Counted from the stretch's first letter, positions 1 to 8,155 are shown. The stretch is 55,767 bases of DNA from Streptomyces hilarionis (GCF_024539675.1 NZ_JAHHIT010000066.1:1-55767); one strand, 5' to 3'. Numbers and translations are program-made. Notes: generated by a model not told the origin, from the letters alone.

Positions 1-73
1 GCGGGGTGGAGCAGCTCGGTAGCTCGCTGGGCTCATAACCCAGAGGTCGCAGGTTCAAATCCTGTCCCCGCTA
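1..73 (+). tRNA. Initiator tRNA-fMet (CAT), first base outside window
   Basis: The anticodon loop CTCATAA sits on a stem with three consecutive G-C pairs (GGG/CCC), the hallmark of initiator tRNA. The T-arm carries GGTTCAAATCC. The acceptor strands GCGGGG (1-6) and CCCCGC (66-71) pair as positions 2-7 with 66-71. Base 1, normally an unpaired C, would lie just upstream of the window. The 3' end reads CTA followed by CTG, so CCA is not encoded. It supplies formyl-Met-tRNA for translation initiation. Confidence 0.93.
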
Positions 74-80
74 CTGATGG

Positions 81-116
81 CCGAGGGCCGGAATCCGAAA
101 GGGTTCCGGCCCTCGG
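81..116 (+). terminator. Hairpin terminator after tRNA-fMet
   Basis: A 13-bp perfect stem (CCGAGGGCCGGAA at 81-93 with its complement at 104-116), extended by a few inner pairs, lies 8 bp past the tRNA. There is no long T run, as is common in Streptomyces. It may also end transcription of the convergent Fur-family gene. Confidence 0.7.
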
Positions 117-173
117 TCGTGTGCGCTGCCAGATCGTGCGGGCTGACCCGCGACGGAGTCGGCGGGGCCGGTG

Positions 174-590
174 TTACGCCGTCGCGCAGGCGGGGCAGAG
201 GCCGCGGTACGTCACCTCGACGTCGGAGACCGTGAAGCCGAAGCGCTCCGAGTCCGGGAGGTCGGCCAGCGGGTTGCCGCTCGGGTGGACGTCCTTGATG
301 GCGCCGCAGCGGGCGCAGACCAGGTGGTGGTGCGGGCGGTGCGCGTTCGGGTCGTACCGCTTGGCGCGCCGGTCGGTGGCCACCTCGAGCACCTCGCCGA
401 GGGAGACCAGTTCGCCGAGCGTGTTGTAGACGGTCGCCCGGGAGATCTCCGGCAGCCGCACGACGGCCCTGGCGTGCACCTCGTCGGCCGTCAGGTGGAC
501 GTGTTCGCCGTCGAGCACCTCGGCCACGACGCGCCGCTGCGCGGTCATCCGCCATCCGCGGCCGCGCAGTCGGTCCAGAAGGTCACTCAT
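174..590 (-). CDS. Fur-family metalloregulator (PerR/CatR-like)
   Basis: This 138-aa protein has a typical Fur length. It carries an N-terminal winged helix (TAQRRVVAEVL, then SRATVYNTLGEL as recognition region), the metal-site stretch HRPHHHLVCARCG, and a C-terminal CPAC. The two CxxC pairs form the structural zinc site and the histidine cluster the regulatory site. It probably binds operator DNA as a metallated dimer to control metal or peroxide genes. The family is certain; the metal and targets are not readable. In S. coelicolor the equivalent locus is recalled as a peroxide-type (CatR) regulator. A CBS gene lies just upstream on the same strand, with 47 bp between them. Confidence 0.9.
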   Translation of the reverse strand: MSDLLDRLRGRGWRMTAQRRVVAEVLDGEHVHLTADEVHARAVVRLPEISRATVYNTLGELVSLGEVLEVATDRRAKRYDPNAHRPHHHLVCARCGAIKDVHPSGNPLADLPDSERFGFTVSDVEVTYRGLCPACATA

Positions 591-596
591 GGTGCC

Positions 597-602
597 AGCC
601 TA
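597..602 (-). promoter_or_regulatory. -10 element (TAGGCT) of the Fur-family gene, likely leaderless
   Basis: On the minus strand TAGGCT ends 6 nt before the ATG at 590. Transcription would therefore begin at or next to the start codon, with no Shine-Dalgarno. No good -35 is visible. Confidence 0.4.
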
Positions 603-637
603 ACAGTCGGGTGACCAGGTCCCGAACGGGTGTGACT

Positions 638-1075
638 TTAGATTCCGGCTTGGCTTGGACCGATTCCACTGTAGGACGGGGTACGGGCTGGGTCGTGGGT
701 GGGAGCCGAGACCCAGCAGCGGATGATGTCGCGCACGGAGACGATGCCGACCGGCGCGTGCCGGTCGAGGACGATCAGGTGGCGGAAGCCGCCGTGGGTC
801 ATCGCCCGGGCCGCCTCCTCCAGGGTCCAGGCCGGGGCGGCGAAGACCACGTCCTCCGTGGTGTGGGCGTGGGTGCGTTCGCTGTCCGGATCCTGGCCGA
901 GGGCCACGGAGTCGAGGATGTCGCGCTCGGTGAGGATGCCGATGCCGCCGGCGTCCGGGTCCAGGACGACGGCAGCGCCGACCCGGCGGGCGGCCATCAG
1001 GGCGGCGGCCTGGCGGAGGGTGTGTGCGGGACCGATGGTGAGGATCACCGTGCTCATGGCGTCACGGACGAGCAT
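638..1075 (-). CDS. Paired CBS-domain protein
   Basis: This 145-aa protein is made almost entirely of two CBS motifs, about residues 5-60 (VRDAMSTVILTI to GILTERDIL) and 70-125 (TTEDVVFAAP to VGIVSVRDIIR). Such Bateman modules bind adenine nucleotides and usually report energy or redox state. No catalytic domain is attached, so its partner is unknown. The start is well supported by AAGGAGGTGG about 7 nt upstream. It is transcribed toward the Fur-family gene and could share its transcript, although that gene has its own candidate promoter. Confidence 0.85.
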   Translation of the reverse strand: MLVRDAMSTVILTIGPAHTLRQAAALMAARRVGAAVVLDPDAGGIGILTERDILDSVALGQDPDSERTHAHTTEDVVFAAPAWTLEEAARAMTHGGFRHLIVLDRHAPVGIVSVRDIIRCWVSAPTHDPARTPSYSGIGPSQAGI

Positions 1076-1119
1076 GGCTGAGCCACCTCCTTAAGAATCC
1101 CACGCCGCGTGTGCGGGGA

Positions 1120-1135
1120 TTCACAAGTTCACAAG
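1120..1135. repeat. Tandem 8-bp repeat TTCACAAG x2 in CBS-gene leader
   Basis: Two exact head-to-tail TTCACAAG copies lie 45-60 bp upstream of the CBS-gene start, within its promoter or leader. They could be a repressor or activator site; no factor is recognised. Confidence 0.5.
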
Positions 1136-1180
1136 TGGGGGTGCTGTCAGCGTGACAGGTAAAGCCGGGGTCAACAAGGG

Positions 1181-1213
1181 GGCGCGCGCGTCCAATTGAG
1201 GGCGCGCGCGCTC
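1181..1213 (-). terminator. Alternating GC hairpin downstream of hisN
   Basis: Two GGCGCGCGCG blocks (1181-1190, 1201-1210) flank TCCAATTGAG and can fold into a GC hairpin just past the hisN stop codon. It is a plausible terminator, and an alternating purine-pyrimidine tract able to form Z-DNA. There is no T run. Confidence 0.4.
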
Positions 1214-1237
1214 ATCTGTGGTGCGGAACGGCGTTCG

Positions 1238-2038
1238 TCAGTAACGCTGGTTGAGGTGGTCCAGCAGTTCGTCGTGGAGCAGGCCGTTGGAGGCGGCGGC
1301 GTTGCCGCTGTGCGGGCCCGGACGTCCGTCGAGGCCCGTGAACGTGCCGCCCGCCTCCGTCACCACGATCGCCGTGGCCGCCATGTCCCAGAGGGAGAGG
1401 TCGGGTTCGGCGCACATGTCGATCGAGCCCTCGGCGACCATCATGTACGGCCAGAAGTCGCCGTACGCGCGCGTGCGCCACACCGCGCGGGTGAGGTCCA
1501 GGAAGCCGTTGAGCCGTCCGCGCTCCTCCCAGCCGCCGAGCGAGGAGTAGGCGAAGGAGGCGTCCGAGAGGTCGGACACGCGCGAGACGTGCAGCCGGGT
1601 CGCGGCGGACAGGCTGCGGCCGCTGTAGGCGCCGTGTCCCTTCGCCGCCCACCAGCGGCGGCCCAGCGCGGGGGCCGAGACGACGCCGACCACGGGCTGG
1701 AAGCCGGTCTCCCCGGCCTCCATCAGCGAGATGAGGGTCGCCCACACGGGGACGCCCCGCACGTAGTTCTTCGTGCCGTCGATCGGGTCGATCACCCAGC
1801 GGCGCGGGCCGGTGCCCTCGACGCCGTACTCCTCGCCCAGGATCGCGTCCCGCGGGCGGGCCCGCTGGAGCTGGCCGCGGATGAGCTCCTCGGCGGCCTT
1901 GTCGGCCTCGCTCACCGGGGTCATGTCCGGTTTCGTCTCGACCTTGAGGTCGAGGGCCTTGAAACGGTCCATGGTCCCGGCGTCGGCGGCGTCCGCGAGG
2001 ACGTGCGCGAGTCGGAGGTCGTCGAGGTAGTCCGGCAT
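1238..2038 (-). CDS. hisN: Histidinol-phosphatase (IMPase superfamily)
   Basis: The product belongs to the inositol-monophosphatase fold and removes phosphate from L-histidinol phosphate, the penultimate step of histidine synthesis in actinobacteria. Metal-site motifs are in order: GEEYG (about residue 68), DPIDGT (about 85) and LSLWDMAA near residue 215. I place the start at the ATG giving MPDYLDDLRLAH (266 aa), as in the Streptomyces family; an in-frame GTG at 2059 would add seven residues. Neither start has a clear ribosome site. HisN versus another IMPase rests on resemblance to actinobacterial HisN. Confidence 0.88.
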   Translation of the reverse strand: MPDYLDDLRLAHVLADAADAGTMDRFKALDLKVETKPDMTPVSEADKAAEELIRGQLQRARPRDAILGEEYGVEGTGPRRWVIDPIDGTKNYVRGVPVWATLISLMEAGETGFQPVVGVVSAPALGRRWWAAKGHGAYSGRSLSAATRLHVSRVSDLSDASFAYSSLGGWEERGRLNGFLDLTRAVWRTRAYGDFWPYMMVAEGSIDMCAEPDLSLWDMAATAIVVTEAGGTFTGLDGRPGPHSGNAAASNGLLHDELLDHLNQRY

Positions 2039-2209
2039 GGGACGAACCGTATCCGGCACGGGCGAGCGGGGGCCACACCGGACCGCGGTACGGACGCCCC
2101 GCGGGGCCGGGCGGACCGGCGAGCGTCCCGGTCCCGCCGCGCACCCTTGACAGTGCCCCCTCGCGCGTCAAACCTGGGGCGCAGAGCCGCTCGCCCCCGG
2201 GAGGCGATG

Positions 2210-2893
2210 ATGCCTGCAGCGCGGGAATCCCTGCTCGACGCCGCCTTCGCGGCGCTTGCGCTACGGCCGTGGGCCGCGGTGCGGATGGTGGACGTCGCCG
2301 TGGCGGCCGGAGTGTCCCGGCAGACGCTGTACAACGAGTTCGGCAGCAAGGACGGCCTGGCGAGGGCCCTGGTCCGGCGCGAGGCCGACGGATACCTCGC
2401 CGGGATCGACCGGGCGCTCGCGGTGCACGGCGACGCCCGGGACCGGCTGACCGCCACCGCCGAGTGGACCGTCTCGGCCGCCCGCGACAACGTGCTCGTG
2501 CGGGCCGTCCTCACCGGATTCTGGAGCGAACGCCTGCCCACGCCGACGCTCTCGGCGGTCCCCTCGTCCTCGGCCGTGCCGGCGCAGCGGCGGGCGGACG
2601 GGCCGCTGCCCTCGCCCGGCGATCTCGTGGGCGCCGTCCGGGACCGGGCGGTGGCGGTGTTCTGCGGTCCCGGCGCGGCCCGGGCCGACGCCGCCGACCT
2701 GGCCCGCTGCTGCGAACTCGCCGTCCGTCTCGCACTGTCGTGCGTGGCCGCGCCGCCCGCGGGCGAGGACGGCGTCGCCGACCTGGTGCGCGGGGCCCTG
2801 CACCGGCATCTCAGGGGGCAGGGGCCCACGCCCGCCGGCGGGCCGGGTCCTAGTGAGCCGAACCCGACAGTTGCAGCCCGATCACCCCTATGA
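2210..2893 (+). CDS. TetR-family transcriptional regulator
   Basis: This 227-aa protein has an N-terminal HTH (MVDVAVAAGVSRQTLYNEFGSKDGL, about residues 22-47) and a helical ligand domain rich in Ala. The second of two adjacent ATGs lies 5 nt after GGGAGG and is the preferred start. The last 44 bp overlap the end of the convergent SMR-transporter gene, an obvious candidate target because TetR regulators often control neighbouring efflux pumps. The residue 110-140 region is Ser/Pro-rich and probably a flexible loop. The ligand is unknown. Confidence 0.85.
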   Translation: MPAARESLLDAAFAALALRPWAAVRMVDVAVAAGVSRQTLYNEFGSKDGLARALVRREADGYLAGIDRALAVHGDARDRLTATAEWTVSAARDNVLVRAVLTGFWSERLPTPTLSAVPSSSAVPAQRRADGPLPSPGDLVGAVRDRAVAVFCGPGAARADAADLARCCELAVRLALSCVAAPPAGEDGVADLVRGALHRHLRGQGPTPAGGPGPSEPNPTVAARSPL

Positions 2894-3173
2894 TCACCAG
2901 GCTGATCGAGACGATCTTCAGGGTCGACACCAGGTCGCCGAGGAAGACCATGCCGTAGATGGCGGTGCCGGCCGCGCCGATGCCCGTCCACACGGCGTAG
3001 GCGGGACCGACGTCCAGCTTCTTCAGGGAGAGGGTCAGCAGACCGAAACTGCCCAGGGCGAAGGCGCAGAAGGCGACCGTCGGCCAGAACCGGGTGAAAC
3101 CGTGCGACAGCTTGAGGCAGACGGCGAAGCCGGTCTCGAGCATTCCGGCCACGACGACCAGGAGCCACGCCAT
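2850..3173 (-). CDS. Small multidrug resistance (SugE/Gdx-type) exporter
   Basis: This 107-aa protein has four predicted membrane helices, the size of the SMR family. A conserved glutamate lies in helix 1 (GMLETGFAVCLK), the essential proton/substrate residue. The helix-3 stretch AYAVWTGIGAAGTA is typical of SMR dimers of the SugE/Gdx type, which export guanidinium or quaternary ammonium ions. The start is at ATG 3173 with GGAGGG about 8 nt upstream; longer upstream starts are unlikely. The gene converges on, and overlaps, the TetR gene. Confidence 0.9.
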   Translation of the reverse strand: MAWLLVVVAGMLETGFAVCLKLSHGFTRFWPTVAFCAFALGSFGLLTLSLKKLDVGPAYAVWTGIGAAGTAIYGMVFLGDLVSTLKIVSISLVIIGVIGLQLSGSAH

Positions 3174-3281
3174 GTGCTGTCCCTCCGTTTGACCGGCCCG
3201 GTCCGGCTCGGTGCGATTATGCACTTGCCGGACTCGGGGCGACGCAAACAACGCGGTGGTCAGTAGGCCGTTCGACGGTGG

Positions 3282-4292
3282 TCAGTCGCCGTCCGTGCGT
3301 TCCCGCGTGGACAGCAGCCGGCGCAGGGAGTACAGCCGCGCCGGGTCGGCGTGACCGTCGGCGACCCACGCGTCCAGCGCGCAGTCCGGCTCGTCGTGAC
3401 TGCACGCGCGCGGGCAGCCCTCGGTGCCCGGCACCAGGTCGGGGAAGGCGAGGATCACCCGGGACGGGTCGACGTGGTGCAGACCGAAGGAGCGGATGCC
3501 CGGGGTGTCGATCACCCAGTCGTCCGTGCCGGCCAGCGGCAGGGCCAGCGCCGAGGTCGTGGTGTGCCGGCCGCGGCCGGTCACCGCGTTGACGTGGCCG
3601 GTCACCCGCCGTCGCTCCAGCGGGACCAGCGCGTTGACCAGCGTCGTCTTGCCGACGCCCGAGTGGCCGACGAACGCCGTGGTCCGCCCGGCCAGCAGCT
3701 CGCGCACCCGCGCCGCCGCGTCGCCGTTCTCCAGTTCCTCGCGGCTGGTGACGACGTAGGGGATGTCGAGGTCGCCGTACAGCTCCAGCAGCTTGTCCGG
3801 GGACGCCAGGTCCGACTTCGTCATGACCAGGAGCGGGGTGAGGCCGCCGTCGAACGCCGCGACCAGACAGCGGTCGATCAGGCGGGGGCGGGGCTCCGGG
3901 TCGGCCAGAGCGGTGACGACGGCGAGCTGGTCGGCGTTGGCCACGACGACGCGCTCGTAGGGGTCGTCGTCGTCCGCGGTGCGGCGCAGCACCGAGGTGC
4001 GCTCGGCGATGCGGACGATGCGCGCCAGGGTGTCCTTCTTGCCGGACAGGTCGCCGACCAGGGCGACCCGGTCGCCGACCACCGCGGCCTTGCGGCCCAG
4101 TTCCCGGGCCTTCATCGCGACGACGATCCGGTCGTCGACCAGGCAGGTCAGCCGGCCCCGGTCGACGGTGAGGACCATGCCGTCGGCGGCGTCCTCGTGC
4201 TTGGGGCGGGTGTGCGTACGAGGCCGGTTGCCCTTGCGGTTGGGGCGGCTGCGGATGTCGTCCTCGTCGGTGTGCTTGCCGTAGCGGCGCAT
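3282..4292 (-). CDS. rsgA: Ribosome small-subunit-dependent GTPase A
   Basis: This 336-aa circularly permuted GTPase has motif order G4 (TKSD, about residue 157), then G1 GHSGVGKT (about 207) and G3 DTPG (about 261). The C-terminal zinc subdomain carries CPRACSHDEPDC (about 290-301). An N-terminal OB-like region (about 40-110) precedes the G domain. RsgA acts in late maturation of the 30S subunit. It starts at MRRYGKHTDED, 11 nt after the aroA stop, so the two are probably co-transcribed. Confidence 0.93.
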   Translation of the reverse strand: MRRYGKHTDEDDIRSRPNRKGNRPRTHTRPKHEDAADGMVLTVDRGRLTCLVDDRIVVAMKARELGRKAAVVGDRVALVGDLSGKKDTLARIVRIAERTSVLRRTADDDDPYERVVVANADQLAVVTALADPEPRPRLIDRCLVAAFDGGLTPLLVMTKSDLASPDKLLELYGDLDIPYVVTSREELENGDAAARVRELLAGRTTAFVGHSGVGKTTLVNALVPLERRRVTGHVNAVTGRGRHTTTSALALPLAGTDDWVIDTPGIRSFGLHHVDPSRVILAFPDLVPGTEGCPRACSHDEPDCALDAWVADGHADPARLYSLRRLLSTRERTDGD

Positions 4293-4303
4293 GGCGAAAG
4301 TCC

Positions 4304-5644
4304 CTATACCCCGAGCATCCCGGTCCACAGTTCGGGGAAGTCCGGCAGCGTCTTCGCCGTCGTCGCCACGTTCTCGATCTGGATGCCCGCCACGGCCAGG
4401 CCGAGGATCGCGCCGGCCGTCGCCATGCGGTGGTCGTCGTAGGTGTGGAAGACACCGCCGTGCAGCCGGCGCGGCCGGATGTGCAGACCGTCGGCCGTCT
4501 CCGTGACGTCGCCGCCGAGCTCGTTGATCTCCTTGGTCAGCGCGGCCAGCCGGTCCGTCTCGTGGAGCCGCAGATGGGCCACGCCCCGCAGGGTGGACGG
4601 GGAGTCGGCGAGGGCGGCGACCGCGGCGATGCCGGGGGTCAGCTCGCCGACGTCGCCGAGGTCGACGTCGATGCCGTGGATCGAACCCGAACCGGTGAAG
4701 ACCAGTCCGTAGTCGGCCAGTTCGCAGGAACCGCCCATCTCGGTGAAGATCTCGCGCAGCCGGTCACCCGGCTGGGTGGTGCGGGCCGGCCAGTCCGGGA
4801 CGAGCACCCGCCCGCCGGTCACCAGCGCCGCCGCCAGGAACGGCTGGGCGTTGGACAGGTCCGGCTCGACGGTCAGGTCCCGGCCGAGCAGGGCGCCCGG
4901 CGTGACCCGCCAGACGTTCGGCTCGCCGCCCGACTCCGGGCTGTCCACCTGCGCGCCCACCGCGCGCAGCATGTCCACCGTCATCCGGATGTGCGGCGCG
5001 GACGGCAGCGAGGAGCCGGTGTGCCGGACCTCCACGCCCTGGTTGAAGCGCGGCGCAGAGAGCAGCAGCGCCGACACGAACTGCGACGACGACGAGGCGT
5101 CGATCTCGACCGTGCCGCCGTCCAGCCCGCCCGAGCCGTGCACGGTCAGCGGCAGCGCGCCGCGGTCGTCGTCGTCGATGCGCGCGCCGAGCACGCGCAG
5201 CGCGTCGATGACGCCGTTCAGGGGCCGCTCGTACGCGCGCGGGTCGCCGTCGAAGCGGACGGGGCCGTCGGCGAGGGCGGCGACCGGCGGCAGGAAGCGC
5301 ATCACGGTGCCCGCGTTGCCGACGTCGACGGTGGCGGGCCCGCGCAGGCCCGCGGGCAGGACGCGCCAGGCCTCGCCGGCGCGGTCCGGACCGGCTGCCA
5401 CGGAGGAGCTGGACGAGACCGTCTCCTCGATGCCGACGCCCATCTCGCGCAGCGCGGCCGCCATCAGCAGGGTGTCGCGCGAGCGCAGCGGGCGGCGCAG
5501 CCAGCCCGGCTCGGAGGCGAGCGCCGCGAGGACGAGGGCGCGGTTGGTGACGGACTTCGACCCCGGCACGTGGACCGTCGCGTCGACGGCCTCGCTCGCG
5601 TGCGGGGCGGGCCAGAGGGCGGTGTGGGCGGGGTTCACGGGCAT
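4304..5644 (-). CDS. aroA: 3-phosphoshikimate 1-carboxyvinyltransferase (EPSP synthase)
   Basis: This 446-aa cytosolic shikimate-pathway enzyme joins shikimate-3-phosphate and PEP. Visible motifs are PGSKSVTNRAL (about residue 27), GNAGTVMRF (about 108), a HETDRL region (about 360) and DDHRMA (about 410). The loop has Phe where many EPSP synthases have Pro (GNAGTAMRP), an actinobacterial variant. Transcribed before rsgA, with 11 bp between the two coding regions. Confidence 0.95.
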   Translation of the reverse strand: MPVNPAHTALWPAPHASEAVDATVHVPGSKSVTNRALVLAALASEPGWLRRPLRSRDTLLMAAALREMGVGIEETVSSSSSVAAGPDRAGEAWRVLPAGLRGPATVDVGNAGTVMRFLPPVAALADGPVRFDGDPRAYERPLNGVIDALRVLGARIDDDDRGALPLTVHGSGGLDGGTVEIDASSSSQFVSALLLSAPRFNQGVEVRHTGSSLPSAPHIRMTVDMLRAVGAQVDSPESGGEPNVWRVTPGALLGRDLTVEPDLSNAQPFLAAALVTGGRVLVPDWPARTTQPGDRLREIFTEMGGSCELADYGLVFTGSGSIHGIDVDLGDVGELTPGIAAVAALADSPSTLRGVAHLRLHETDRLAALTKEINELGGDVTETADGLHIRPRRLHGGVFHTYDDHRMATAGAILGLAVAGIQIENVATTAKTLPDFPELWTGMLGV

Positions 5645-5739
5645 GCGCCCACTTTAGTCCGCGGCCGGGATCCGGGTGCGTCGCCGTCCGGCCCGCCCGG
5701 GCGCCGCGGCCCGTCCCCGACGAGGTCCCCGCGGCCCGC

Positions 5740-5774
5740 TCCCGTCACGCGCTCCCGTCACCCGGTCCCGTGCC
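5740..5774. repeat. 13-bp tandem repeats between aroA and the M50 gene
   Basis: TCCCGTCACGCGC (5740-5752) and TCCCGTCACCCGG (5753-5765), followed by a partial TCCCGTGCC, form imperfect tandem repeats in the 150-bp gap upstream of aroA. They may affect aroA promoter spacing or be neutral slippage repeats. Confidence 0.5.
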
Positions 5775-5796
5775 CCGCGAGGCGCGCCCGGGCCGG

Positions 5797-6519
5797 TCAC
5801 AGCCCGAGCAGCCACCTGCCGCCGCCGAGCAGCGCGCACAGGCTCACCGCGTGGAACAGGAACAGCCACAGGACGGCCGGCACATGGGTCAGGCGGGACA
5901 GCTGGTCCGCGTCGGAGTCGCCCGCGCCGCCGCGTGCGCGCTTCGCCTGGAGCTCGAAGGCCGGCCGCACGCCGCCCAGCAGCAGGAACCACACCACCGC
6001 GTACGCGAAGGCCGCCTGCACCTGGGGGCCGGCCAGCCAGGACACGAGCAGGAAGGCGCCGCCGGTGACGACGACGGTCAGCGCGCCGTACGCGTTGCGG
6101 ATCATCACCAGCATCGCCAGCAGCAGCGCCGTCGCGACCCAGAGCAGCAGGGTGATGCGTCCGGCGCCCAGCAGGGCCGCGCCGCCCAGGCCGAGCAGCG
6201 GGGGAGCGGTGTAGCCGGCCGCCGCGGTGAGGATCATGCCGAGCCCGTGCGGCTTGCCCCGGCTGACGGTCAGGCCGCTGGTGTCGGAGTGCAGGCGTAT
6301 CCCGGTCAGCTGACGCCCGGTCAACAGCGCGACCAGACCGTGGCCGCCCTCGTGGGCGATGGTGATGGCGTTGCGGGAGAGCCGCCACAGGCTGTGCGGC
6401 ACGACGACCGCGAGGGCCGCCACGGCGGTGGCGATCACCACCCACAGGTCGGGGTCGGTCTGGGTGCCGACGAGCCGGTCCCACAGATCGGGCAGCGCGA
6501 GGGCGGCGGTGCTCTCCAT
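5797..6519 (-). CDS. M50-family membrane metalloprotease-like protein
   Basis: This 240-aa protein has about six membrane helices and a zinc-protease signature HEGGH (about residue 58) inside the first long helix region, followed by a polar GLTVSRGKP loop. The HExxH plus membrane topology resembles the small actinobacterial M50 peptidase group rather than RseP, as no PDZ domain is present. The substrate is unknown. I chose ATG 6519 (MESTAALAL); a start at 6567 would collide with the divergent SRAP start. The two genes are divergent with about 50 bp between starts. Confidence 0.8.
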   Translation of the reverse strand: MESTAALALPDLWDRLVGTQTDPDLWVVIATAVAALAVVVPHSLWRLSRNAITIAHEGGHGLVALLTGRQLTGIRLHSDTSGLTVSRGKPHGLGMILTAAAGYTAPPLLGLGGAALLGAGRITLLLWVATALLLAMLVMIRNAYGALTVVVTGGAFLLVSWLAGPQVQAAFAYAVVWFLLLGGVRPAFELQAKRARGGAGDSDADQLSRLTHVPAVLWLFLFHAVSLCALLGGGRWLLGL

Positions 6520-6569
6520 AGTGTCGGGTGGCTCCCGTTCTCTCCGAGGAGTCTGGCAGTGTGGCACGT

Positions 6570-7385
6570 ATGTGCGGACGGTATGCAGCGAGTCGCAGGC
6601 CCGAGGATCTCGCAGGAACCTTTGAGATCGAGACCTGGGAGCCCCTGGAGGCCCTCGAGCCCGATTACAACGTGGCGCCGACCAAGGAGGTCTACGCCGT
6701 CCTGGACCGCCCCCTGAAGGACGCCGACGACAAGCGCCCGGTTCGCCAGCTGCGCCGGCTGAAGTGGGGGCTGGTCCCGTCCTGGTCGAAGACGCCCGAG
6801 GGCGCGGCGCGCATGATCAACGCCCGTGCCGAGACCGTCCACGAGAAGCCGTCGTACCGGCGGGCCTTCTCCGCCCGGCGCTGCATCCTGCCCGCCGACG
6901 GCTACTACGAGTGGGTCACCGGCGTCCAGGAGCGGGACCTGGAGGTGGAGGGGAAGAAGAAGCGGCCCCGCAAGCAGCCGTACTTCGTGCTGCCGGCCGA
7001 CGGCTCCGTCTTCGCCATGGCGGGCCTGTACGAGTTCTGGCGCGACCGCACCCTGCCCGACGACCATCCGCAGGCCTGGTGGGCGACCTGCTCGGTGATC
7101 ACCACCGAGGCCGAGACGTCCCCGCTGGCCGTGGCCCCCGCCGACGGACCGCACGTCCTGGCCGACATCCACCCGCGGATGCCGCTGATGCTCACCCCGG
7201 ACCGCTGGGACGCCTGGCTCGACCCGTCGCGCACGGACGCCGACGGCCTGCGCTCGCTCCTCGAACCCCCGCCGGCCGGGATGATGCGCGCCTACCCGGT
7301 GTCCACGGCCGTCAGCAACGTCCGCAACAACGGGCCGGAGCTGCTGAAGGAGCTGGAGGGGCCCGAGGAGGGCACACTCTTCTGA
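6570..7385 (+). CDS. SRAP (HMCES/YedK) abasic-site DNA-protein crosslink protein
   Basis: This 271-aa protein starts MCGRY, where Cys2 becomes the N-terminal catalytic residue after Met removal. That fixes the start at 6570. Further SRAP signatures are the Asn/Glu stretch INARAETV, ILPADGYYEW and the histidine in ADIHPRMPLML. It forms a thiazolidine crosslink with abasic sites in single-stranded DNA, protecting them during replication. Residues 125-140 hold a Lys/Arg-rich insert. The stop is 1 nt before the start of the downstream hydrolase remnant. Confidence 0.95.
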   Translation: MCGRYAASRRPEDLAGTFEIETWEPLEALEPDYNVAPTKEVYAVLDRPLKDADDKRPVRQLRRLKWGLVPSWSKTPEGAARMINARAETVHEKPSYRRAFSARRCILPADGYYEWVTGVQERDLEVEGKKKRPRKQPYFVLPADGSVFAMAGLYEFWRDRTLPDDHPQAWWATCSVITTEAETSPLAVAPADGPHVLADIHPRMPLMLTPDRWDAWLDPSRTDADGLRSLLEPPPAGMMRAYPVSTAVSNVRNNGPELLKELEGPEEGTLF

Positions 7386-7386
7386 T

Positions 7387-8062
7387 GTGACGAACGAGAC
7401 GGACGCGACCGACCGGGACGCAGGGACCGACGTGCCGGACGTGCCGGACGCGACACGGGTGACCCGGGCGACCCGCGAGACGGTCGAGACGGTCGAGACC
7501 GAGGCGGGCACCGCCCGCGTCACCTGGCGCCGGCGGCGGCGTCGAGGCCCGGGACCTCCAGGCACTGGCGGACGTCCTGCCCCGGCACGGCGTCGCCGTC
7601 GCCCTCGTCGAGCAGCCCTGGCGTGTGGCCGGCAAGAAGATCGCGCCCGCCCCGAAGACCCTCGACGCCGGCTGGCGCGGGATCTGGCCGGCCGTCGTCG
7701 CGCCCGGGCTGCCGGTGATCGCCGCGGGACGGTCGGCGGGCGCACGGGTGGCCTGCCGCACCGCGACGGAACTCGGCGCCCACGCCGTGCTGGCGCTGAG
7801 CTTCCCGCTGCACCCGCCGGGCCGGCCGGAGCGCTCGCGCGCGGCCGAGCTGCTCGGGGCCGGGCGGCCGACGCTCGTCGTCCAGGGGGCCAACGACCCC
7901 TTCGGCAGGCCCGAGGAGTTCCCCGACGGCGGGTACGAACTCGTGGAAGTTCCTTACGGGGACCACGGGTTCGCCGTGCCCAAGCGCGCCCCCGTCACCC
8001 AGGAGCAGGCGCTGGACGTCATCACCGCCGGGGTCGTGCGGTGGGCCGGGTCACTCATGTGA
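7387..8062 (+). pseudogene. Alpha/beta hydrolase (KANL3/Tex30-like), apparently broken by deletion and frameshift
   Basis: Two halves lie in different frames. The N-terminal part, from GTG 7387, is plausible as far as ETEAGTARVTW (about 7527). The frame then turns into an arginine/glycine run typical of non-coding reading. The hydrolase continues in another frame from about 7526, reading GAGGGVEARDLQALADVLP, and keeps the nucleophile elbow GRSAG and a late GDHGF histidine up to 8062. Relatives have a beta-strand and HGAGGG oxyanion loop at this junction, so roughly 15-25 codons and the frame seem lost near TGGCGCC (7525-7531). The last part could be made from GTG 7625 as a fragment. A sequencing error in GC-rich DNA is the alternative. 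Confidence 0.65.
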
Positions 8063-8069
8063 ACGGCCG

Positions 8070-8095
8070 GGAATGTGCGGGAGGCGGGTGCTGTT
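8070..8095 (+). promoter_or_regulatory. Sigma-R-dependent promoter of sigR (autoregulatory)
   Basis: GGAAT (8070-8074) and GTT (8093-8095) are separated by exactly 18 nt, the known sigma-R consensus. The site lies upstream of the longer sigR reading frame, equivalent to S. coelicolor sigRp2, and gives positive feedback under thiol oxidation. Confidence 0.85.
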
Positions 8096-8155
8096 GTGGC
8101 GGACAGAGGCGCTGAGAGACAGGCGCCGACGTCAGTGGGAGAGGAAGTCCGCCGC

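Noticed and set aside
7387..8115. A full-length 242-aa protein from GTG 7387 in one frame.
   Set aside because: After residue 47 it becomes an Arg/Gly/Pro run, while a recognisable hydrolase continues in another frame, so the frame is treated as broken.
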